This document shows, one piece after another, positions 9,601 through 19,523 of a DNA stretch of 64,000 nucleotides. The position numbers and the translations under genes were made by a program. The stretch's first letter is position 1, and each line of letters begins with the position of its first letter. A model generated the notes under the pieces. That model saw only the letters and a program-made list of their open reading frames with translations. It ran no database searches and had not been told where the DNA came from. This stretch comes from Vibrio rarus. Lineage in GTDB: Bacteria > Pseudomonadota > Gammaproteobacteria > Enterobacterales > Vibrionaceae. The DNA is taken from the NCBI RefSeq assembly GCF_024347075.1, contig NZ_AP024900.1, positions 992,001 through 1,056,000 on the forward strand, written 5' to 3'.

Positions 9601-10154
9601 TCAATGCGATAGGGATCACTGCTGCCCATTGGAAATAAGTCCAATATCGAGCCACGACTGGCGTATTCTCCGGGACCAAATACTTGGTCAACATTGCGAT
9701 AGCCTGAATTGTCTAATTGCAGTCGTAATTTTTTCAAAGAGAATCGATCACCCGCTTTCACCATCAACGTATGTTGCAGTAAAAATTCTCTAGGGGATTG
9801 ACGTTGCAATAGCGTGCTAATAGGAACAATGGTGATACCTTGTTCTAAGGTCGGCAATTGATAAAGCGTGGCGATACGATCGGAAATAATATCTTGGTGA
9901 GGAGAAAAATTGTCGTAGGGCAGTGTTTCCCAGTCAGGAAACAGCGCCACATTCACCGAGCTAAATTGCTCAATTTCCACTTGCAGTTTCAAAGCGGTTT
10001 GTGGGTCACTCACAATGACTAACGTTGGGTGCTGATGCTGCTTGGTTAATTGTGCTATCGCCATGGCCAAAGAGGCACCTTGTAGATTACCAAGCTGTTT
10101 TTTATCTCCAGCTTTGGTTGCGATAGGTAAAGCAAAAAGTGACTGGTTATCCAT
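6699..10154 (-). CDS. mfd: Transcription-repair coupling factor Mfd
   Basis: Mfd removes RNA polymerase stalled at DNA lesions and recruits UvrA. The protein is 1151 aa from the chosen ATG 10154 (E. coli 1148); the open frame extends 19 codons further upstream but those residues do not resemble the family. Order of domains: UvrB-like region at residues 1–330, RNA polymerase-interacting CarD-like region about 480–550 (ELKPGQPVVHLDHGIGRYLGL), then the SF2 translocase with Walker A GDVGFGKTE near 640, DEEH (VVDEEHRFGVRQKEK), SATPIPRT-type motif III as TATPIPRT, and GRVGRS motif VI, and finally the TRCF domain. The gene is transcribed alone, divergent from lolC. Confidence 0.95.
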   Translation of the reverse strand: MDNQSLFALPIATKAGDKKQLGNLQGASLAMAIAQLTKQHQHPTLVIVSDPQTALKLQVEIEQFSSVNVALFPDWETLPYDNFSPHQDIISDRIATLYQLPTLEQGITIVPISTLLQRQSPREFLLQHTLMVKAGDRFSLKKLRLQLDNSGYRNVDQVFGPGEYASRGSILDLFPMGSSDPYRIDFFDDEIDSIRTFDPENQRSIADINEIRLLPAHEFPSNAEAIEDFRIRWRQKFDARREPESVYMQVSKGTWPSGIEYWQPLFFDHTETLFDYLPPQTLLLSVGDIEPAVDTFLADVDYRYQQRKVDPLRPLLEPAELWMKKDQLFASIKQWPQVKLSQTTTADKAGRANLDIDALPPLAASPQTKEPMSALRKFSESYNGKIIFSVESQGRREALLELLAPVKILPKEVSGIDAALASNDPFSLILGSSEHGFIHANPDFALICESDLLGDRVMQTRKKDKRAVNSDTVIRHLAELKPGQPVVHLDHGIGRYLGLQTLDAGGITTEYVTLQYLNDAKLYVPVSSLNLISRYSGGAEESAPLHKLGSDSWSKARRKAAEKVRDVAAELLDVYAKRELKPGYKFKLDREQYAHFKAGFPFEETDDQKQAINAVLSDMCQGKAMDRLVCGDVGFGKTEVAMRATFVCTDNAKQVAVLVPTTLLAQQHFENFRDRFANLPVRVEVLSRFKSAKEQKQILADLAEGKVDIIVGTHKLLQDDIKFADLGLLVVDEEHRFGVRQKEKMKSMRADVDILTLTATPIPRTLNMAMSGMRDLSIIATPPARRLAIKTFVRQSDDAVIREAILREIMRGGQVYFLHNQVDTIHKVAEDLSKLIPEARVTIAHGQMRERELESVMNDFYHQRFNLLVCTTIIETGIDVPTANTIIMNRADNLGLAQLHQLRGRVGRSHHQAYAYLLTPHPKAISKDAAKRLDAIASLEDLGAGFTLATHDLEIRGAGELLGDDQSGQIHSIGFTLYMEMLEQAVQALKEGKEASLDDLLREQTEVELRLPALIPDDYIPDINTRLSLYKRIASVANDRQLIEMKVELIDRFGPLPDATKNLLQISEIKLQAAEIKVDKIEAHDKGGYIEFYPDADINPMYLVKLLQSQSDKFAMEGPTKIKFKQSLVDRRDRVAYVKQLVEQFAQNRLA

Positions 10155-10380
10155 ATGAGTGTGAGATTCCAACATAAGTGTTCTGCGTATAATGTATCTG
10201 ATTATCGTCAACCCAGTTCGGTTTATCTATCAATAACGCATCAAAATAGGCTGATTGGTGGTGCGATTGCTCAATTATTGACGTTTTATGAATTAATCTC
10301 TACAAAAACAGTGGCAAACACTACTCGAAATAACGATTAGTGGTTACATTAATGGCACTGTTACTATTTTTTGGTTGGTT

Positions 10381-11589
10381 ATGTTTCGACCTGTTTCACT
10401 TTATATTGGCTTGCGTTACCTCAGAGGTCGTTCTGGGGATCGATTTAGTCGATTCGTCTCTTATATGTCGACGGCGGGAATTACCATAGGCGTATTGTCC
10501 TTAATTACGGTGTTGTCGGTAATGAATGGCTTTGAAAGTCAGCTAAAAGGACGGATCCTTGGGGTTCTTCCTCAAGCCATTGTTGCGGATGCCTCTGGCA
10601 AAACGGTGCGTACCGAACACGCACCTGATTTTATTACTTCCTTACCACATGTTGTGGAAACGGTGCCGATTGTTTCGAGTGAGGCGGTACTGCAAAGCCC
10701 TGCTCATTTAGCCGCGGGGCAATTAATTGGTATTGAAGGACGACCGGATGAACCTTTACGGCAGTTTATGCTATCTGGACGTGTGGATTCACTGCAAGCA
10801 GGAAAGTATCACATATTAATTGGTCATACCTTGGCTCGACAACTCAAAGTTCATCAGGGTGACAAGGTACGTTTAATGGTGACCAGTGCCAGTCAATTTA
10901 CCCCTTTAGGGCGTATTCCAAGTCAACGCAATTTTACGGTGTCAGGGATATTTAATACTGGTTCAGATGTGGATGCTCAGCTAATGGTCACTCATATTGC
11001 GGATGCCGGGCGCTTGTTAAAAATGAACGCGCAACAAATCACCGGCTGGCGATTGTATTTAGACGACCCTTTTGCTGTGTCTGAATTATCGTCACTCTCA
11101 TTACCCGATAATTGGCGTTGGCAAGATTGGCGTGCTCAACGGGGTGAGTTATTCCAAGCGGTTAAAATGGAGAAAAACATGATGGGTCTGATGTTAGGGC
11201 TGATTGTGGGTGTGGCTGCTTTCAATATTATTTCCGCACTGATTATGGTGGTGATGGAGAAACAAGCTGAGGTGGCCATATTAAAAACCCAAGGCATGAG
11301 TAAACAACAGGTTATGGCGCTGTTTGTGGTACAAGGTGCCAGCAGTGGTGTGGTTGGCGCTGTCCTTGGTGGTGTGCTTGGTATTCTCATCTCCAACCAA
11401 TTAAATGCAATATTACAAGCACTGGGTGCGTCTTTATACGCATACGGTGGTCAGTTACCTATCTTAATTGATTACAGCCAAGTGCTCTTAGTTGTGGGCC
11501 TTGCTGTCACCTTGAGTGTGGTTGCAACCCTTTATCCATCCTACCGAGCTGCATCGGTGAAACCCGCCGAGGCGTTAAGATATGAGTAA
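10381..11589 (+). CDS. lolC: Lipoprotein-releasing ABC permease LolC
   Basis: LolC is one of two inner-membrane subunits of LolCDE, which extracts mature lipoproteins from the inner membrane and hands them to LolA. The protein has 402 aa with an N-terminal membrane segment (about 25–50), a large periplasmic domain (about 50–265) and three C-terminal membrane segments (about 270–300, 315–345, 360–390), the typical MacB/FtsX layout. The motif [15 protein letters not shown] is conserved in this family. An upstream in-frame TTG at 10375 is possible but ATG 10381 is preferred. The final eight bases overlap lolD. Confidence 0.93.
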   Translation: MFRPVSLYIGLRYLRGRSGDRFSRFVSYMSTAGITIGVLSLITVLSVMNGFESQLKGRILGVLPQAIVADASGKTVRTEHAPDFITSLPHVVETVPIVSSEAVLQSPAHLAAGQLIGIEGRPDEPLRQFMLSGRVDSLQAGKYHILIGHTLARQLKVHQGDKVRLMVTSASQFTPLGRIPSQRNFTVSGIFNTGSDVDAQLMVTHIADAGRLLKMNAQQITGWRLYLDDPFAVSELSSLSLPDNWRWQDWRAQRGELFQAVKMEKNMMGLMLGLIVGVAAFNIISALIMVVMEKQAEVAILKTQGMSKQQVMALFVVQGASSGVVGAVLGGVLGILISNQLNAILQALGASLYAYGGQLPILIDYSQVLLVVGLAVTLSVVATLYPSYRAASVKPAEALRYE

Positions 11590-12277
11590 TTTACTAGAGT
11601 GTACTGATCTAAATAAAACCTACATGGAAGGCAGTGTCGATACGCAGGTGCTGCGTGGCGTCAGCTTTACCATAGGTCATGGGGAACTGGTGTCTATTGT
11701 GGGCAGTTCCGGCTCAGGAAAGAGTACTTTATTGCATATTTTAGGTGCATTAGATGATGCAACTTCTGGGCAGGTGCGTTTCAACGATCAAGATCTTGGG
11801 GCATTGAGTAGCAATCAACAGGCCAAGTTACGCAATCAGCATTTAGGATTTGTGTATCAGTTTCATCACCTATTAGCCGATTTTTCCGCATTAGAGAATG
11901 TGGCGATGCCTTTGCTTATTGGGGGTAAAAAAAGTGCCGAAGCCAAGCAAGCGGCCAAAGAATTATTGGTTCGTGTGGGGTTAGAGCATCGTTTAGATCA
12001 TCGTCCGTCTGAATTATCGGGAGGCGAAAGGCAAAGGGTCGCCATTGCCAGAGCGCTGGTGAATGAACCTTCTCTAGTACTGGCGGATGAGCCAACGGGG
12101 AATCTGGATTACACCACGGCACTGGGCATTTATGACTTGATGCGCGAGCTAAATCAGAAATCCGGTACGGCATTTTTGGTGGTGACTCACGATACAGAGT
12201 TGGCCAGTAAGATGGACAGAAAAATGCACATGCAAGATGGATTATTAGTACCGTCACAGGAAGAGGTTACGCAGTGA
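11582..12277 (+). CDS. lolD: Lipoprotein-releasing ABC ATPase LolD
   Basis: The ATPase subunit of LolCDE, 231 aa. Walker A is GSSGSGKST (about residues 42–50), the signature is [15 protein letters not shown], Walker B is [12 protein letters not shown] and the switch histidine is in VVTHD. The segment [18 protein letters not shown] is characteristic of LolD. Its ATG overlaps the end of lolC by eight bases and its stop overlaps the lolE start, so the three subunits should be translationally coupled. Confidence 0.95.
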   Translation: MSNLLECTDLNKTYMEGSVDTQVLRGVSFTIGHGELVSIVGSSGSGKSTLLHILGALDDATSGQVRFNDQDLGALSSNQQAKLRNQHLGFVYQFHHLLADFSALENVAMPLLIGGKKSAEAKQAAKELLVRVGLEHRLDHRPSELSGGERQRVAIARALVNEPSLVLADEPTGNLDYTTALGIYDLMRELNQKSGTAFLVVTHDTELASKMDRKMHMQDGLLVPSQEEVTQ

Positions 12278-13518
12278 TGAGCACTTTATCTCTATTTATT
12301 GGTAGCCGATTTAGCCGAGCTAAACAGCGCAATAAAATGGTGTCATTTATCTCTTTATCCTCAACTCTGGGTATTATGGTCGGTGTGGCGGTGATTATTA
12401 TTGGCCTTTCGGCGATGAATGGCTTTGAAAGAGAGTTGCAAAACCGTGTGTTATCCGTTGTGCCTCATGGTGAGTTTTCTGCCGTAAACAAGCCATTACA
12501 AGATTGGCCACAACTGGTAGAAAAAATAGAGCTGCAACCTCAAGCGTTGGCCGCCGCGCCGTTCGTAAAATTCACAGCCCTTGCTGAGAAAGGGCATCAT
12601 TTAAAAGCGCTGCAAGTGAGAGGAGTGTCCCCCGAACTAGAAAGCCATATTTCTAGTCTGTCTAAATTTGTTGAAGGGGAGGCGTGGCAACATTTTACCG
12701 CCGGCTCTAAACAGGTCATTTTAGGGCGAGGTATTGCTGAGAAGTTAGCGGTGAATGTGGGCGATGGTATTTCACTTATGATCCCCGTTGCGTCAAAAAA
12801 TGGCCGCACTCAAGCCCCTAAACGAGTGCGCCTACAGGTGAGCGGTATTTTCTCTCTTGGAGGACAGTTAGATCACTCTTTAGCGTTGATACCTTTGCAA
12901 GACGCGCAGGCTTATTTATCCCTTGGGGATACTGTGAGTGGTATTTCCGTGAAAACCAAAGATGTCTTTAACGCGCAAGAGTCTATGCGCATTATTGGCG
13001 CCCATTTACCTGTGTACGTATATATCAACAGTTGGAAGCAGCAGTTTGGCTACATCTATAGAGATATCCAAATGGTCCGTACCATTATGTACTTGGTGAT
13101 GGTGCTGGTGATAGGCGTGGCCTGTTTTAATATTGTATCGACGCTAATGATGGCGGTGAAAGATCGCGCCGCTGAGGTGGCCATTTTACGTACCATGGGA
13201 GCCTCGGACTCGCTCATCAAAGCGATTTTTATGTGGCAAGGTATTTTATCGGGTGTGTTGGGGGCTGTTGCCGGCAGTGTATTGGGCTTATTAGTGGCTT
13301 TAAATTTAACCTCTATTGTTAAAGTGGTTGAACATCTAGTGGGACATCAATTCTTGTCTGGTGATATTTACTTTGTGAACTTTTTACCCTCACAAGTAAA
13401 CCCTATGGATGTGATTTTAGTTTCCGCTACTGCGATAGTACTGAGTTTATTAGCCACTTGGTTCCCGGCACGTAAAGCGAGTAAACTAAACCCTGCCAGC
13501 GTACTCAGTGCGAAGTAA
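12277..13518 (+). CDS. lolE: Lipoprotein-releasing ABC permease LolE
   Basis: Second membrane subunit of LolCDE, 413 aa, homologous to LolC with the same four-helix layout. LolE receives the lipoprotein substrate while LolC docks LolA. The N-terminus [38 protein letters not shown] and the C-terminal LATWFPARKASKLNPASVL segment are typical. The ATG shares one base with the lolD TGA; AGAGG lies about 10 bases upstream. A GTG three bases earlier is an alternative start. Confidence 0.93.
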   Translation: MSTLSLFIGSRFSRAKQRNKMVSFISLSSTLGIMVGVAVIIIGLSAMNGFERELQNRVLSVVPHGEFSAVNKPLQDWPQLVEKIELQPQALAAAPFVKFTALAEKGHHLKALQVRGVSPELESHISSLSKFVEGEAWQHFTAGSKQVILGRGIAEKLAVNVGDGISLMIPVASKNGRTQAPKRVRLQVSGIFSLGGQLDHSLALIPLQDAQAYLSLGDTVSGISVKTKDVFNAQESMRIIGAHLPVYVYINSWKQQFGYIYRDIQMVRTIMYLVMVLVIGVACFNIVSTLMMAVKDRAAEVAILRTMGASDSLIKAIFMWQGILSGVLGAVAGSVLGLLVALNLTSIVKVVEHLVGHQFLSGDIYFVNFLPSQVNPMDVILVSATAIVLSLLATWFPARKASKLNPASVLSAK

Positions 13519-13536
13519 TTGACGGCGGTTGGTGTG

Positions 13537-13626
13537 ATACCATCGTACTAAATAACGGGTCATTCTAGCTTGTTAAAATACTCGGTAACTGCGTTATGTC
13601 TGATCACATACTTAGTGTGATGGTAT
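13537..13626 (+). repeat. Palindromic MITE-like repeat, internally deleted copy
   Basis: The 90-bp element has terminal inverted repeats: ATACCATCGTACTAAATAA on the left and the complement of ATACCATCACACTAAGTA on the right. The left 60 bases match the 162-bp copy at 51894–52055 almost base for base (CATTCTAGCTTGTTAAAATACTC shares all but a few positions), but about 70 bases of the middle are missing. It lies in the gap between lolE and its terminator. Confidence 0.75.
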
Positions 13627-13638
13627 GATTAAAGAATT

Positions 13639-13671
13639 AAAAAAGCGTTGCTCATAGAGCAACGCTTTTTT
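13639..13671. terminator. Bidirectional terminator between lolE and the DUF2062 gene
   Basis: The stem AAAAGCGTTGCTC / GAGCAACGCTTTT (13 bp) with an ATA loop is flanked by A and T runs, between two converging genes. Confidence 0.92.
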
Positions 13672-13697
13672 TATGTCTAAGTTTGTATAAGAGTGAG

Positions 13698-14225
13698 CTA
13701 CTTGGTAAATGGGTTCAGCTTAAGCTGTCTTTTCTTCCAACTGCGTACTACAGAGTAACGCCACAAAGCTCGAATACCAAAATAACCTAATAAGGAACTG
13801 ACCACGGCACAAATAGCACAACCGAGTAAAAATGGAGGACCAATAGTCGACATTTGTGATACTAGGTAGTTCCATGACAATTCAAAGTGGAACGATTGAG
13901 CGGGCAATTGCATTACCCAAGCCCCTAACTTATAGGCCAAATAAAACATAATAGGCATGGTAATGGGATTACTTATCCATACCAGAGCAACAGACAGAGG
14001 CAAATTAACGCCAAAGGCAATGGCTAACCCTGCTGCCATAATCATTTGGCTTGGTAGTGGTACAAAACACATAAATAAGCCAACGGCAAATGCACCAGAA
14101 GCTGAACGTCGGTTTAACACCCATAGATTTGGGTTGTAGAGTAAATTACCGAAAATCTTAAGCGCTTTTTGACGTTTAATCAGTTCATGGTCTGGCATGA
14201 AGCGTTGAATAAATTTTCTAGGCAT
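13698..14225 (-). CDS. DUF2062 family membrane protein
   Basis: A 175-aa inner-membrane protein of the uncharacterised DUF2062 family. From ATG 14225 it opens MPRKFIQRFMPDHELIKRQKAL, followed by the family core NRRSASGAFAVGLFMCFVPLPSQM, then hydrophobic helices and a signature SNPITMPIMFYLAYKLG. I see three to four membrane segments between residues 45 and 160 and a basic C-terminus. The open frame continues upstream to 14294, but that would overlap comEC heavily and does not fit the family. Function is unknown; in related genomes it also sits head-to-head with comEC. Confidence 0.82.
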   Translation of the reverse strand: MPRKFIQRFMPDHELIKRQKALKIFGNLLYNPNLWVLNRRSASGAFAVGLFMCFVPLPSQMIMAAGLAIAFGVNLPLSVALVWISNPITMPIMFYLAYKLGAWVMQLPAQSFHFELSWNYLVSQMSTIGPPFLLGCAICAVVSSLLGYFGIRALWRYSVVRSWKKRQLKLNPFTK

Positions 14226-14242
14226 AAGGGAAAACAGCTCTC

Positions 14243-16570
14243 TTGCTCGGTAACTGGAATTTAATTTCATTCTCAGCGACGATTGTCGCAGCAATGTATT
14301 GGCACACGCTTCCTGAATTGAAGTGGCTGGTTGTTATACTCGCCATGGTGTTGCTCTGTTGCCGATGTAAGGGGTTAAACTGGACCTTAGGTCTGTGTTT
14401 GGCATCAGCAGTTAGTCTAGTACAGAGTCATATCTTTGTAAGAGACGTCAACACGTTATTCAATTGCGCTGGAAATATTACCATAAATATTCAGCTAAAC
14501 AGCACATTTAGAACAAATCTTTATTTTTCAAATTCAGTAGTTGAAGTCTTAGAGGTGCAAGGATGCGATGCACCTGTATCAGGGCAATTATTGTTGAAAG
14601 TGCCCATCGAATTAGCGCATCAGATGCAGCTTGGAGAAACTTGGCAGGTGTCGGCGAAGATAAAACCTATCATAGGTTTACTGAACGAAGCCGGATTTGA
14701 TGCGGAAAAACATTATTTTTCTCAGAGAGTGATAGCACAAGGGAAAGTGCTGGAGGTCATCAAGAAAATCGAGTCGCCGAACCTTAGAGGTCGCTGGTTT
14801 GCTCAGATTTATCAACAAACGCAACAGCTTGAATCACAACCTCTGTTATTGGCTCTGCTCTTTGGAGAGCGGTCGTTCATTGACAAAGAGCAATGGCAGG
14901 ATTTAAAGCGAACGGGACTGGCGCATTTAATTGCCATATCGGGTTTACATATAGGATTGGCGTATGCCGTGGGCTGGTGGGTTGGGCATCTGATCCGTAT
15001 TGCGGTGCCTAGTGGCATGTGGTTGCCACTGTTATCGGCCGTTACCATGGCGGTCTTTTATGCTTGGCTTGCAGGGTTTAGTTTACCCACCCAGCGGGCT
15101 TTGGTGATGTGTGTAATTGGCTCTGCGGCTTTATTGCTAGGGCTACGTTGGAGTCGCTGGCAGGTGCTGTGGTTAACGCTAGCGATTGTGTTAAGCATGT
15201 CGCCCATGTCAGCACTCTCTTCCAGTTTATGGCTTAGCGTTGGGGCGGTGGTGGTGATTATCCTTGCCTTAGAGAGCTTAACACAATGGCCGCCAGCACC
15301 TGCTAGGCATCAATCCTCTGAGATAAAGTCGTTGCCTATTCATTCCCCACCGCGGCCACAAAGAACGGGCAGCGCGTTGCTAAGTGCCTTACACCAAAAA
15401 TGGCGCGCCTGGCTCAGGGTACAACTGTTTTTGAGTTTAGGACTGGCTCCAATTTGCGCTTGGTTTCTTGGTGGCGTGGCATGGTTATCTATGTTGTTTA
15501 ATGCCATGGCGATCCCGCTAGTGTCTTTGTATGTTGTGCCACTGTTACTGGCAGGGATTATGCTCAATGAAGTGTCACACTCACTGGCCATGCTGCTATT
15601 TGGTTTGGCAGATAGGGGATTGGTGCTGTTGCAAGATGTGGTGGCTTTCAGTCAAGGGTACACTTTGTTGTGGTGGCAAGCGACACGCACACAAATAGGG
15701 CTGATGGTGCTGTTGTTTTGCTTAGTGTGTTTGCGCAAAAAATTAAGGGTAGTCGTCGCATCAATGAGTGTCATGGTGTTGGTTGCTGTGGAATTTTATG
15801 CATATTCCCCGCAATGGCGATTAGATGTCTTGGATGTGGGGCACGGCTTGGCGGTGTTGATTCGCTCAAATAATCGCGCCGTATTATACGATACTGGAGC
15901 TCATTGGGGAGACAGTGGCATGGCAGAGTTGGTGGTGGAGCCCGTTATTCGCAATAAAGGCACTCAATTGGACGCGTTGTTTATCAGCCATTGGGATAAC
16001 GACCACCAAGGAGGGATGGAGTATCTGCTAAGACGTTTTTTACCTAAAGAGGTGTTCAGCTCTCAGCGAGATGGGCAAACCAGCCCTTGCATTCAAGGGC
16101 AATTTTGGTGGTGGCAAGGGCTCAGTTTTCAAATGGTGTGGCCACCGCAACAAGTGAGGCGCGCGTATAATCCTCACTCGTGTGTGATTCGCATTTCCGA
16201 TGGGCAGCACTCGGTGTTGCTTACCGGAGATATTGACGCTGTTGCGGAATACCAGTTAGCTCATATGTCATTGCAGTCGGATGTGGTTATCGTGCCTCAC
16301 CATGGCAGTAATACGTCATCAACCATGCCTTTTGTAAGGAACACAGCAGCGGATTGGGCAATTGCTTCTGTAGCCAAGCAAGGGCGGTGGTCACTTCCTA
16401 GCCACAAGGTCATTCATCGTTATCAACACATGCGCAGTAAATGGCTTGATACAGGAGAAAAAGGTCAAGTTAGCGTCTATTTTTTAGATAGTGAATTAAA
16501 GATTGTTACTTTACGTAGTCCACAAACTGATGCTTGGTATAGGAAGATTTTGCGTAACAGAGTAGAATAA
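14243..16570 (+). CDS. comEC: DNA internalization competence protein ComEC/Rec2
   Basis: ComEC forms the inner-membrane channel that carries transforming single-stranded DNA into the cytoplasm, consistent with the natural competence of vibrios. The protein is 775 aa if translation begins at TTG 14243 (NWNLISF matches the family start); ATG 14294 would give 758 aa. Order: N-terminal membrane segments with a DUF4131 region (1–170), the Competence domain with many helices (about 200–480; motif AHLIAISGLHIGLAYAVGWW), and a C-terminal metallo-beta-lactamase-like domain (about 525–740; DVLDVGHGLAVLI, SHWDNDHQGG, VLLTGDID, VPHHGSNTSS). All metal-site histidines and aspartates in these motifs are present. 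It precedes msbA as in E. coli (ycaI-msbA-lpxK). Confidence 0.92.
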   Translation: MLGNWNLISFSATIVAAMYWHTLPELKWLVVILAMVLLCCRCKGLNWTLGLCLASAVSLVQSHIFVRDVNTLFNCAGNITINIQLNSTFRTNLYFSNSVVEVLEVQGCDAPVSGQLLLKVPIELAHQMQLGETWQVSAKIKPIIGLLNEAGFDAEKHYFSQRVIAQGKVLEVIKKIESPNLRGRWFAQIYQQTQQLESQPLLLALLFGERSFIDKEQWQDLKRTGLAHLIAISGLHIGLAYAVGWWVGHLIRIAVPSGMWLPLLSAVTMAVFYAWLAGFSLPTQRALVMCVIGSAALLLGLRWSRWQVLWLTLAIVLSMSPMSALSSSLWLSVGAVVVIILALESLTQWPPAPARHQSSEIKSLPIHSPPRPQRTGSALLSALHQKWRAWLRVQLFLSLGLAPICAWFLGGVAWLSMLFNAMAIPLVSLYVVPLLLAGIMLNEVSHSLAMLLFGLADRGLVLLQDVVAFSQGYTLLWWQATRTQIGLMVLLFCLVCLRKKLRVVVASMSVMVLVAVEFYAYSPQWRLDVLDVGHGLAVLIRSNNRAVLYDTGAHWGDSGMAELVVEPVIRNKGTQLDALFISHWDNDHQGGMEYLLRRFLPKEVFSSQRDGQTSPCIQGQFWWWQGLSFQMVWPPQQVRRAYNPHSCVIRISDGQHSVLLTGDIDAVAEYQLAHMSLQSDVVIVPHHGSNTSSTMPFVRNTAADWAIASVAKQGRWSLPSHKVIHRYQHMRSKWLDTGEKGQVSVYFLDSELKIVTLRSPQTDAWYRKILRNRVE

Positions 16571-16602
16571 TAGGTAACTAAATAAAAAATAAAGCCATTC
16601 TT

Positions 16603-18351
16603 ATGTCACAACTAGAAGATGAATCTACGTGGAAAACCTTTAAGCGACTGTGGAAATACATTCGTTTTTATAAACTGGGGCTTTTCGTCGCAGCGTTCGC
16701 TTTGATTATCAACGCTGCTGCAGATACTTATATGATTTCCCTTTTAAAACCTTTGCTTGATGAAGGATTTGGGGATATTGAATCTAATTTCTTAAAGATC
16801 TTACCTTTTATTATCTTAGGTATGATTGTGGTGCGAGGTATCTCAGGGTTTATTTCAACCTATTGTTTGAGCTGGGTTTCTGGCAATGTGGTCATGTTAA
16901 TGCGTCGGGCCATTTTTAACCATTTCATGCACATGCCGGTGCCTTTTTTCGATAGAGAGTCCACTGGTGGCTTGCTATCTAGAATTACTTACGACAGTGA
17001 ACAAGTGGCGGCCGCCACCAGTAAAGCTCTAGTTAGTCTTGTGCGCGAAGGTGCGAGTATTATAGGGCTACTGGCGTTAATGTTTTGGAATAGTTGGCAA
17101 CTGTCACTGGTGTTATTAGTGGTCGCTCCTGTTGTGGCTTTTGCTATTCGTCAGGTCTCTAAGCGTTTTCGTAAAATCAGTAAGAATATGCAAACCGCTA
17201 TGGGTAAAGTGGCTTCTTCTGCAGAACAAATGCTAAAAGGGCACAAGGTTGTATTGAGCTATGGTGGGCAACAGGTAGAAGAAGAACGCTTTAATCAAGT
17301 GAGCAATAAAATGCGTCAGCAAACGATGAAGATGGTTACTGCGCAAGCGGCAGCCAACCCTATCGTACAGCTTATCGCCTCTTTTGCTTTAGTCACTGTG
17401 CTTTATCTTGCCAGTTTTCCTCAGGTACGAGCGGATCTCACCCCTGGTGCGTTTACCGTTATCTTCTCTGCAATGTTTGGCATGATGCGTCCATTAAAGT
17501 CATTAACGAATGTGACCTCTGATTTCCAAAGAGGTATGGCTGCAGCCCATACATTGTTCTCTTTGATGGATTTAAATACAGAAAATGATGCTGGCACAAA
17601 AGACGTCACTCGCGCGAAAGGCGTCGTTGAAGTAAAAGATGTGACTTTCACTTATCAAGGTAAAGATACCCCTGCCTTAAAACATGTGGATTTTACCATT
17701 CCACAAGGGAAGACCGTGGCGCTTGTTGGGCGTTCGGGGTCTGGGAAAAGTACCATTGCCAACTTATTCACCCGCTTCTATGAGGTTGATGAGGGCGAAA
17801 TAAGACTCGACGGTGAAAATATTAATGCTTATAAACTCGCCAATTTGCGTCAGCAGTTTGGTTTAGTGTCGCAAAATGTGCATTTGTTTAACGATACTAT
17901 TGCCAATAACATCGCCTACGCGGCGGAAGGTGAATATACTCGCGAGCAAATTGAACATGCAGCAAAATTGGCCCATGCCCTAGAGTTCACTAAGCATTTA
18001 CCGGATGGTTTAGATACCATGATTGGCGAAAATGGTGCAAGCTTATCTGGAGGTCAACGCCAGAGAGTGGCCATTGCACGAGCGTTATTGCGTGATGCGC
18101 CAGTGTTGATTTTAGATGAGGCCACATCGGCTCTAGATACCGAATCTGAACGTGCTATTCAGTCGGCATTGGACGAGTTGCAAAAAGACAAAACCGTGTT
18201 AGTTATTGCTCATCGATTATCAACTATCGAAAATGCCGATGAGATTTTAGTGGTGGATGCCGGTGAAATCATTGAGCGTGGTACCCATTCACAATTGCTG
18301 GAAAAAGGCGATGCTTACGCACAACTTCATAAAATCCAGTTTGGTGATTAA
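16603..18351 (+). CDS. msbA: Lipid A export ABC transporter MsbA
   Basis: MsbA flips core–lipid A across the inner membrane. The protein is 582 aa, the same as E. coli. An N-terminal six-helix transmembrane domain (about 20–315) is followed by an ATPase domain with Walker [10 protein letters not shown] (near 377), signature [15 protein letters not shown], Walker [13 protein letters not shown] and the H-loop in VIAHRLST. It lies 32 bases after comEC and four bases before lpxK, a conserved order. Confidence 0.96.
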   Translation: MSQLEDESTWKTFKRLWKYIRFYKLGLFVAAFALIINAAADTYMISLLKPLLDEGFGDIESNFLKILPFIILGMIVVRGISGFISTYCLSWVSGNVVMLMRRAIFNHFMHMPVPFFDRESTGGLLSRITYDSEQVAAATSKALVSLVREGASIIGLLALMFWNSWQLSLVLLVVAPVVAFAIRQVSKRFRKISKNMQTAMGKVASSAEQMLKGHKVVLSYGGQQVEEERFNQVSNKMRQQTMKMVTAQAAANPIVQLIASFALVTVLYLASFPQVRADLTPGAFTVIFSAMFGMMRPLKSLTNVTSDFQRGMAAAHTLFSLMDLNTENDAGTKDVTRAKGVVEVKDVTFTYQGKDTPALKHVDFTIPQGKTVALVGRSGSGKSTIANLFTRFYEVDEGEIRLDGENINAYKLANLRQQFGLVSQNVHLFNDTIANNIAYAAEGEYTREQIEHAAKLAHALEFTKHLPDGLDTMIGENGASLSGGQRQRVAIARALLRDAPVLILDEATSALDTESERAIQSALDELQKDKTVLVIAHRLSTIENADEILVVDAGEIIERGTHSQLLEKGDAYAQLHKIQFGD

Positions 18352-18354
18352 TTC

Positions 18355-19353
18355 GTGATACACCTATTATGGTTTAGCTCCAACCCACTGCGTTGGTTAT
18401 TTTGGCCGCTGTTGTGGCCATTGAGTCAGTTGTTTGGCTACATAAGCCAACGGCGACGCAGTGATTATCTACAAGGCAAAAAACCAAGCTATAAAGCGCC
18501 GGTACCGGTAGTGGTGGTGGGCAATATTACGGCGGGCGGTAACGGTAAAACGCCCGTAGTGGTGTGGTTAGTAGAGCGCTTGCAAGAGTTAGGGCTTAAG
18601 GTGGGAGTCGTGTCTCGTGGTTACGGTGCTAAAGCTCCCCATTATCCGTTGCTAGTGGGCCAAGAAACGCCCACCCAGCATTGCGGTGATGAACCTAAAC
18701 TCATTGCTCAACGTACAGGGGCCATTGTAGTGGTTGACCCTGTTCGGGCTAACGCCGTACAGCACTTACTGCAACACGATGTCGATATTGTGGTCACAGA
18801 CGATGGTTTACAACATTACGCACTGCAACGAGATATCGAATTTAGCGTAATTGATGGTAAGCGCCGTTTTGGTAACCAACATCTTATTCCGCTAGGGCCG
18901 TTAAGAGAAAAGCTGAGTCGTTTAGATGATGTGGATTTTCTTATTACCAATGGTGGTGAGGTGCAAGGAGATGAGATCGCAATGGTATTGCAACCGTCCC
19001 ATGCGGTAAACCTTGTCACCGGTGAGAGACAAGCGGTAAACGAGCTCGGTGCATTGGTGGCAATCGCTGGGATAGGTCATCCACCGAGATTTTTTGATAC
19101 GTTATCATCCATGCAGGCTAACGTAACAAATAGCAAAGGTTTTGCTGATCACAAAGCATTATTGAAGTCAGATATTATTCCGTTATTATCTGAAGGTCAG
19201 CAACTGATCATGACAGAAAAAGATGCGGTAAAATGCCGTGAGTTTGCGCAAGACAATTGGTGGTATTTACCCGTGTCCGCGCAGATAAGTGATAACAATA
19301 GTCAGAAAATCATGAATAAAATTCAAGAGGTATTGAAGGAATATGGATCATAG
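18355..19353 (+). CDS. lpxK: Tetraacyldisaccharide 4'-kinase LpxK
   Basis: LpxK adds the 4'-phosphate to the lipid A disaccharide at the inner membrane. The protein has 332 aa. The N-terminal membrane-anchoring helix ([20 protein letters not shown]) is followed by an atypical P-loop [15 protein letters not shown] (about residues 54–68) and [12 protein letters not shown]. The start codon is GTG at 18355, three bases after the msbA stop; no ATG fits. The last 11 bases overlap the small Trm112-type gene. Confidence 0.94.
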   Translation: MIHLLWFSSNPLRWLFWPLLWPLSQLFGYISQRRRSDYLQGKKPSYKAPVPVVVVGNITAGGNGKTPVVVWLVERLQELGLKVGVVSRGYGAKAPHYPLLVGQETPTQHCGDEPKLIAQRTGAIVVVDPVRANAVQHLLQHDVDIVVTDDGLQHYALQRDIEFSVIDGKRRFGNQHLIPLGPLREKLSRLDDVDFLITNGGEVQGDEIAMVLQPSHAVNLVTGERQAVNELGALVAIAGIGHPPRFFDTLSSMQANVTNSKGFADHKALLKSDIIPLLSEGQQLIMTEKDAVKCREFAQDNWWYLPVSAQISDNNSQKIMNKIQEVLKEYGS

Positions 19354-19522
19354 ATTGTTAGAGATCGTTGCCTGCCCTGTATGTAAGGGAAAGCTCACTT
19401 ATGACCAAAAGAACAAAGAGCTAGTCTGTAAATTGGACCGCTTAGCGTATCCCATTAAAGAAGGGATCCCCGTTCTTTTAGAGCCAGAAGCTCGCTCTAT
19501 CTCTATGGAAGAGGGACGTTAA
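19343..19522 (+). CDS. ycaR: Trm112-family zinc-ribbon-like protein (YcaR)
   Basis: A 59-aa gene that is easy to miss. It begins [18 protein letters not shown] and contains one CPxC pair (Cys11, Cys14), then a core [20 protein letters not shown], which is the Trm112 / UPF0434 pattern. The second cysteine pair of eukaryotic Trm112 is only partly kept (Cys29). It overlaps the end of lpxK by 11 bases and precedes kdsB by one base, exactly as E. coli ycaR does. The biochemical role in bacteria is not established; eukaryotic Trm112 activates methyltransferases. Confidence 0.9.
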   Translation: MDHRLLEIVACPVCKGKLTYDQKNKELVCKLDRLAYPIKEGIPVLLEPEARSISMEEGR

Positions 19523-19523
19523 T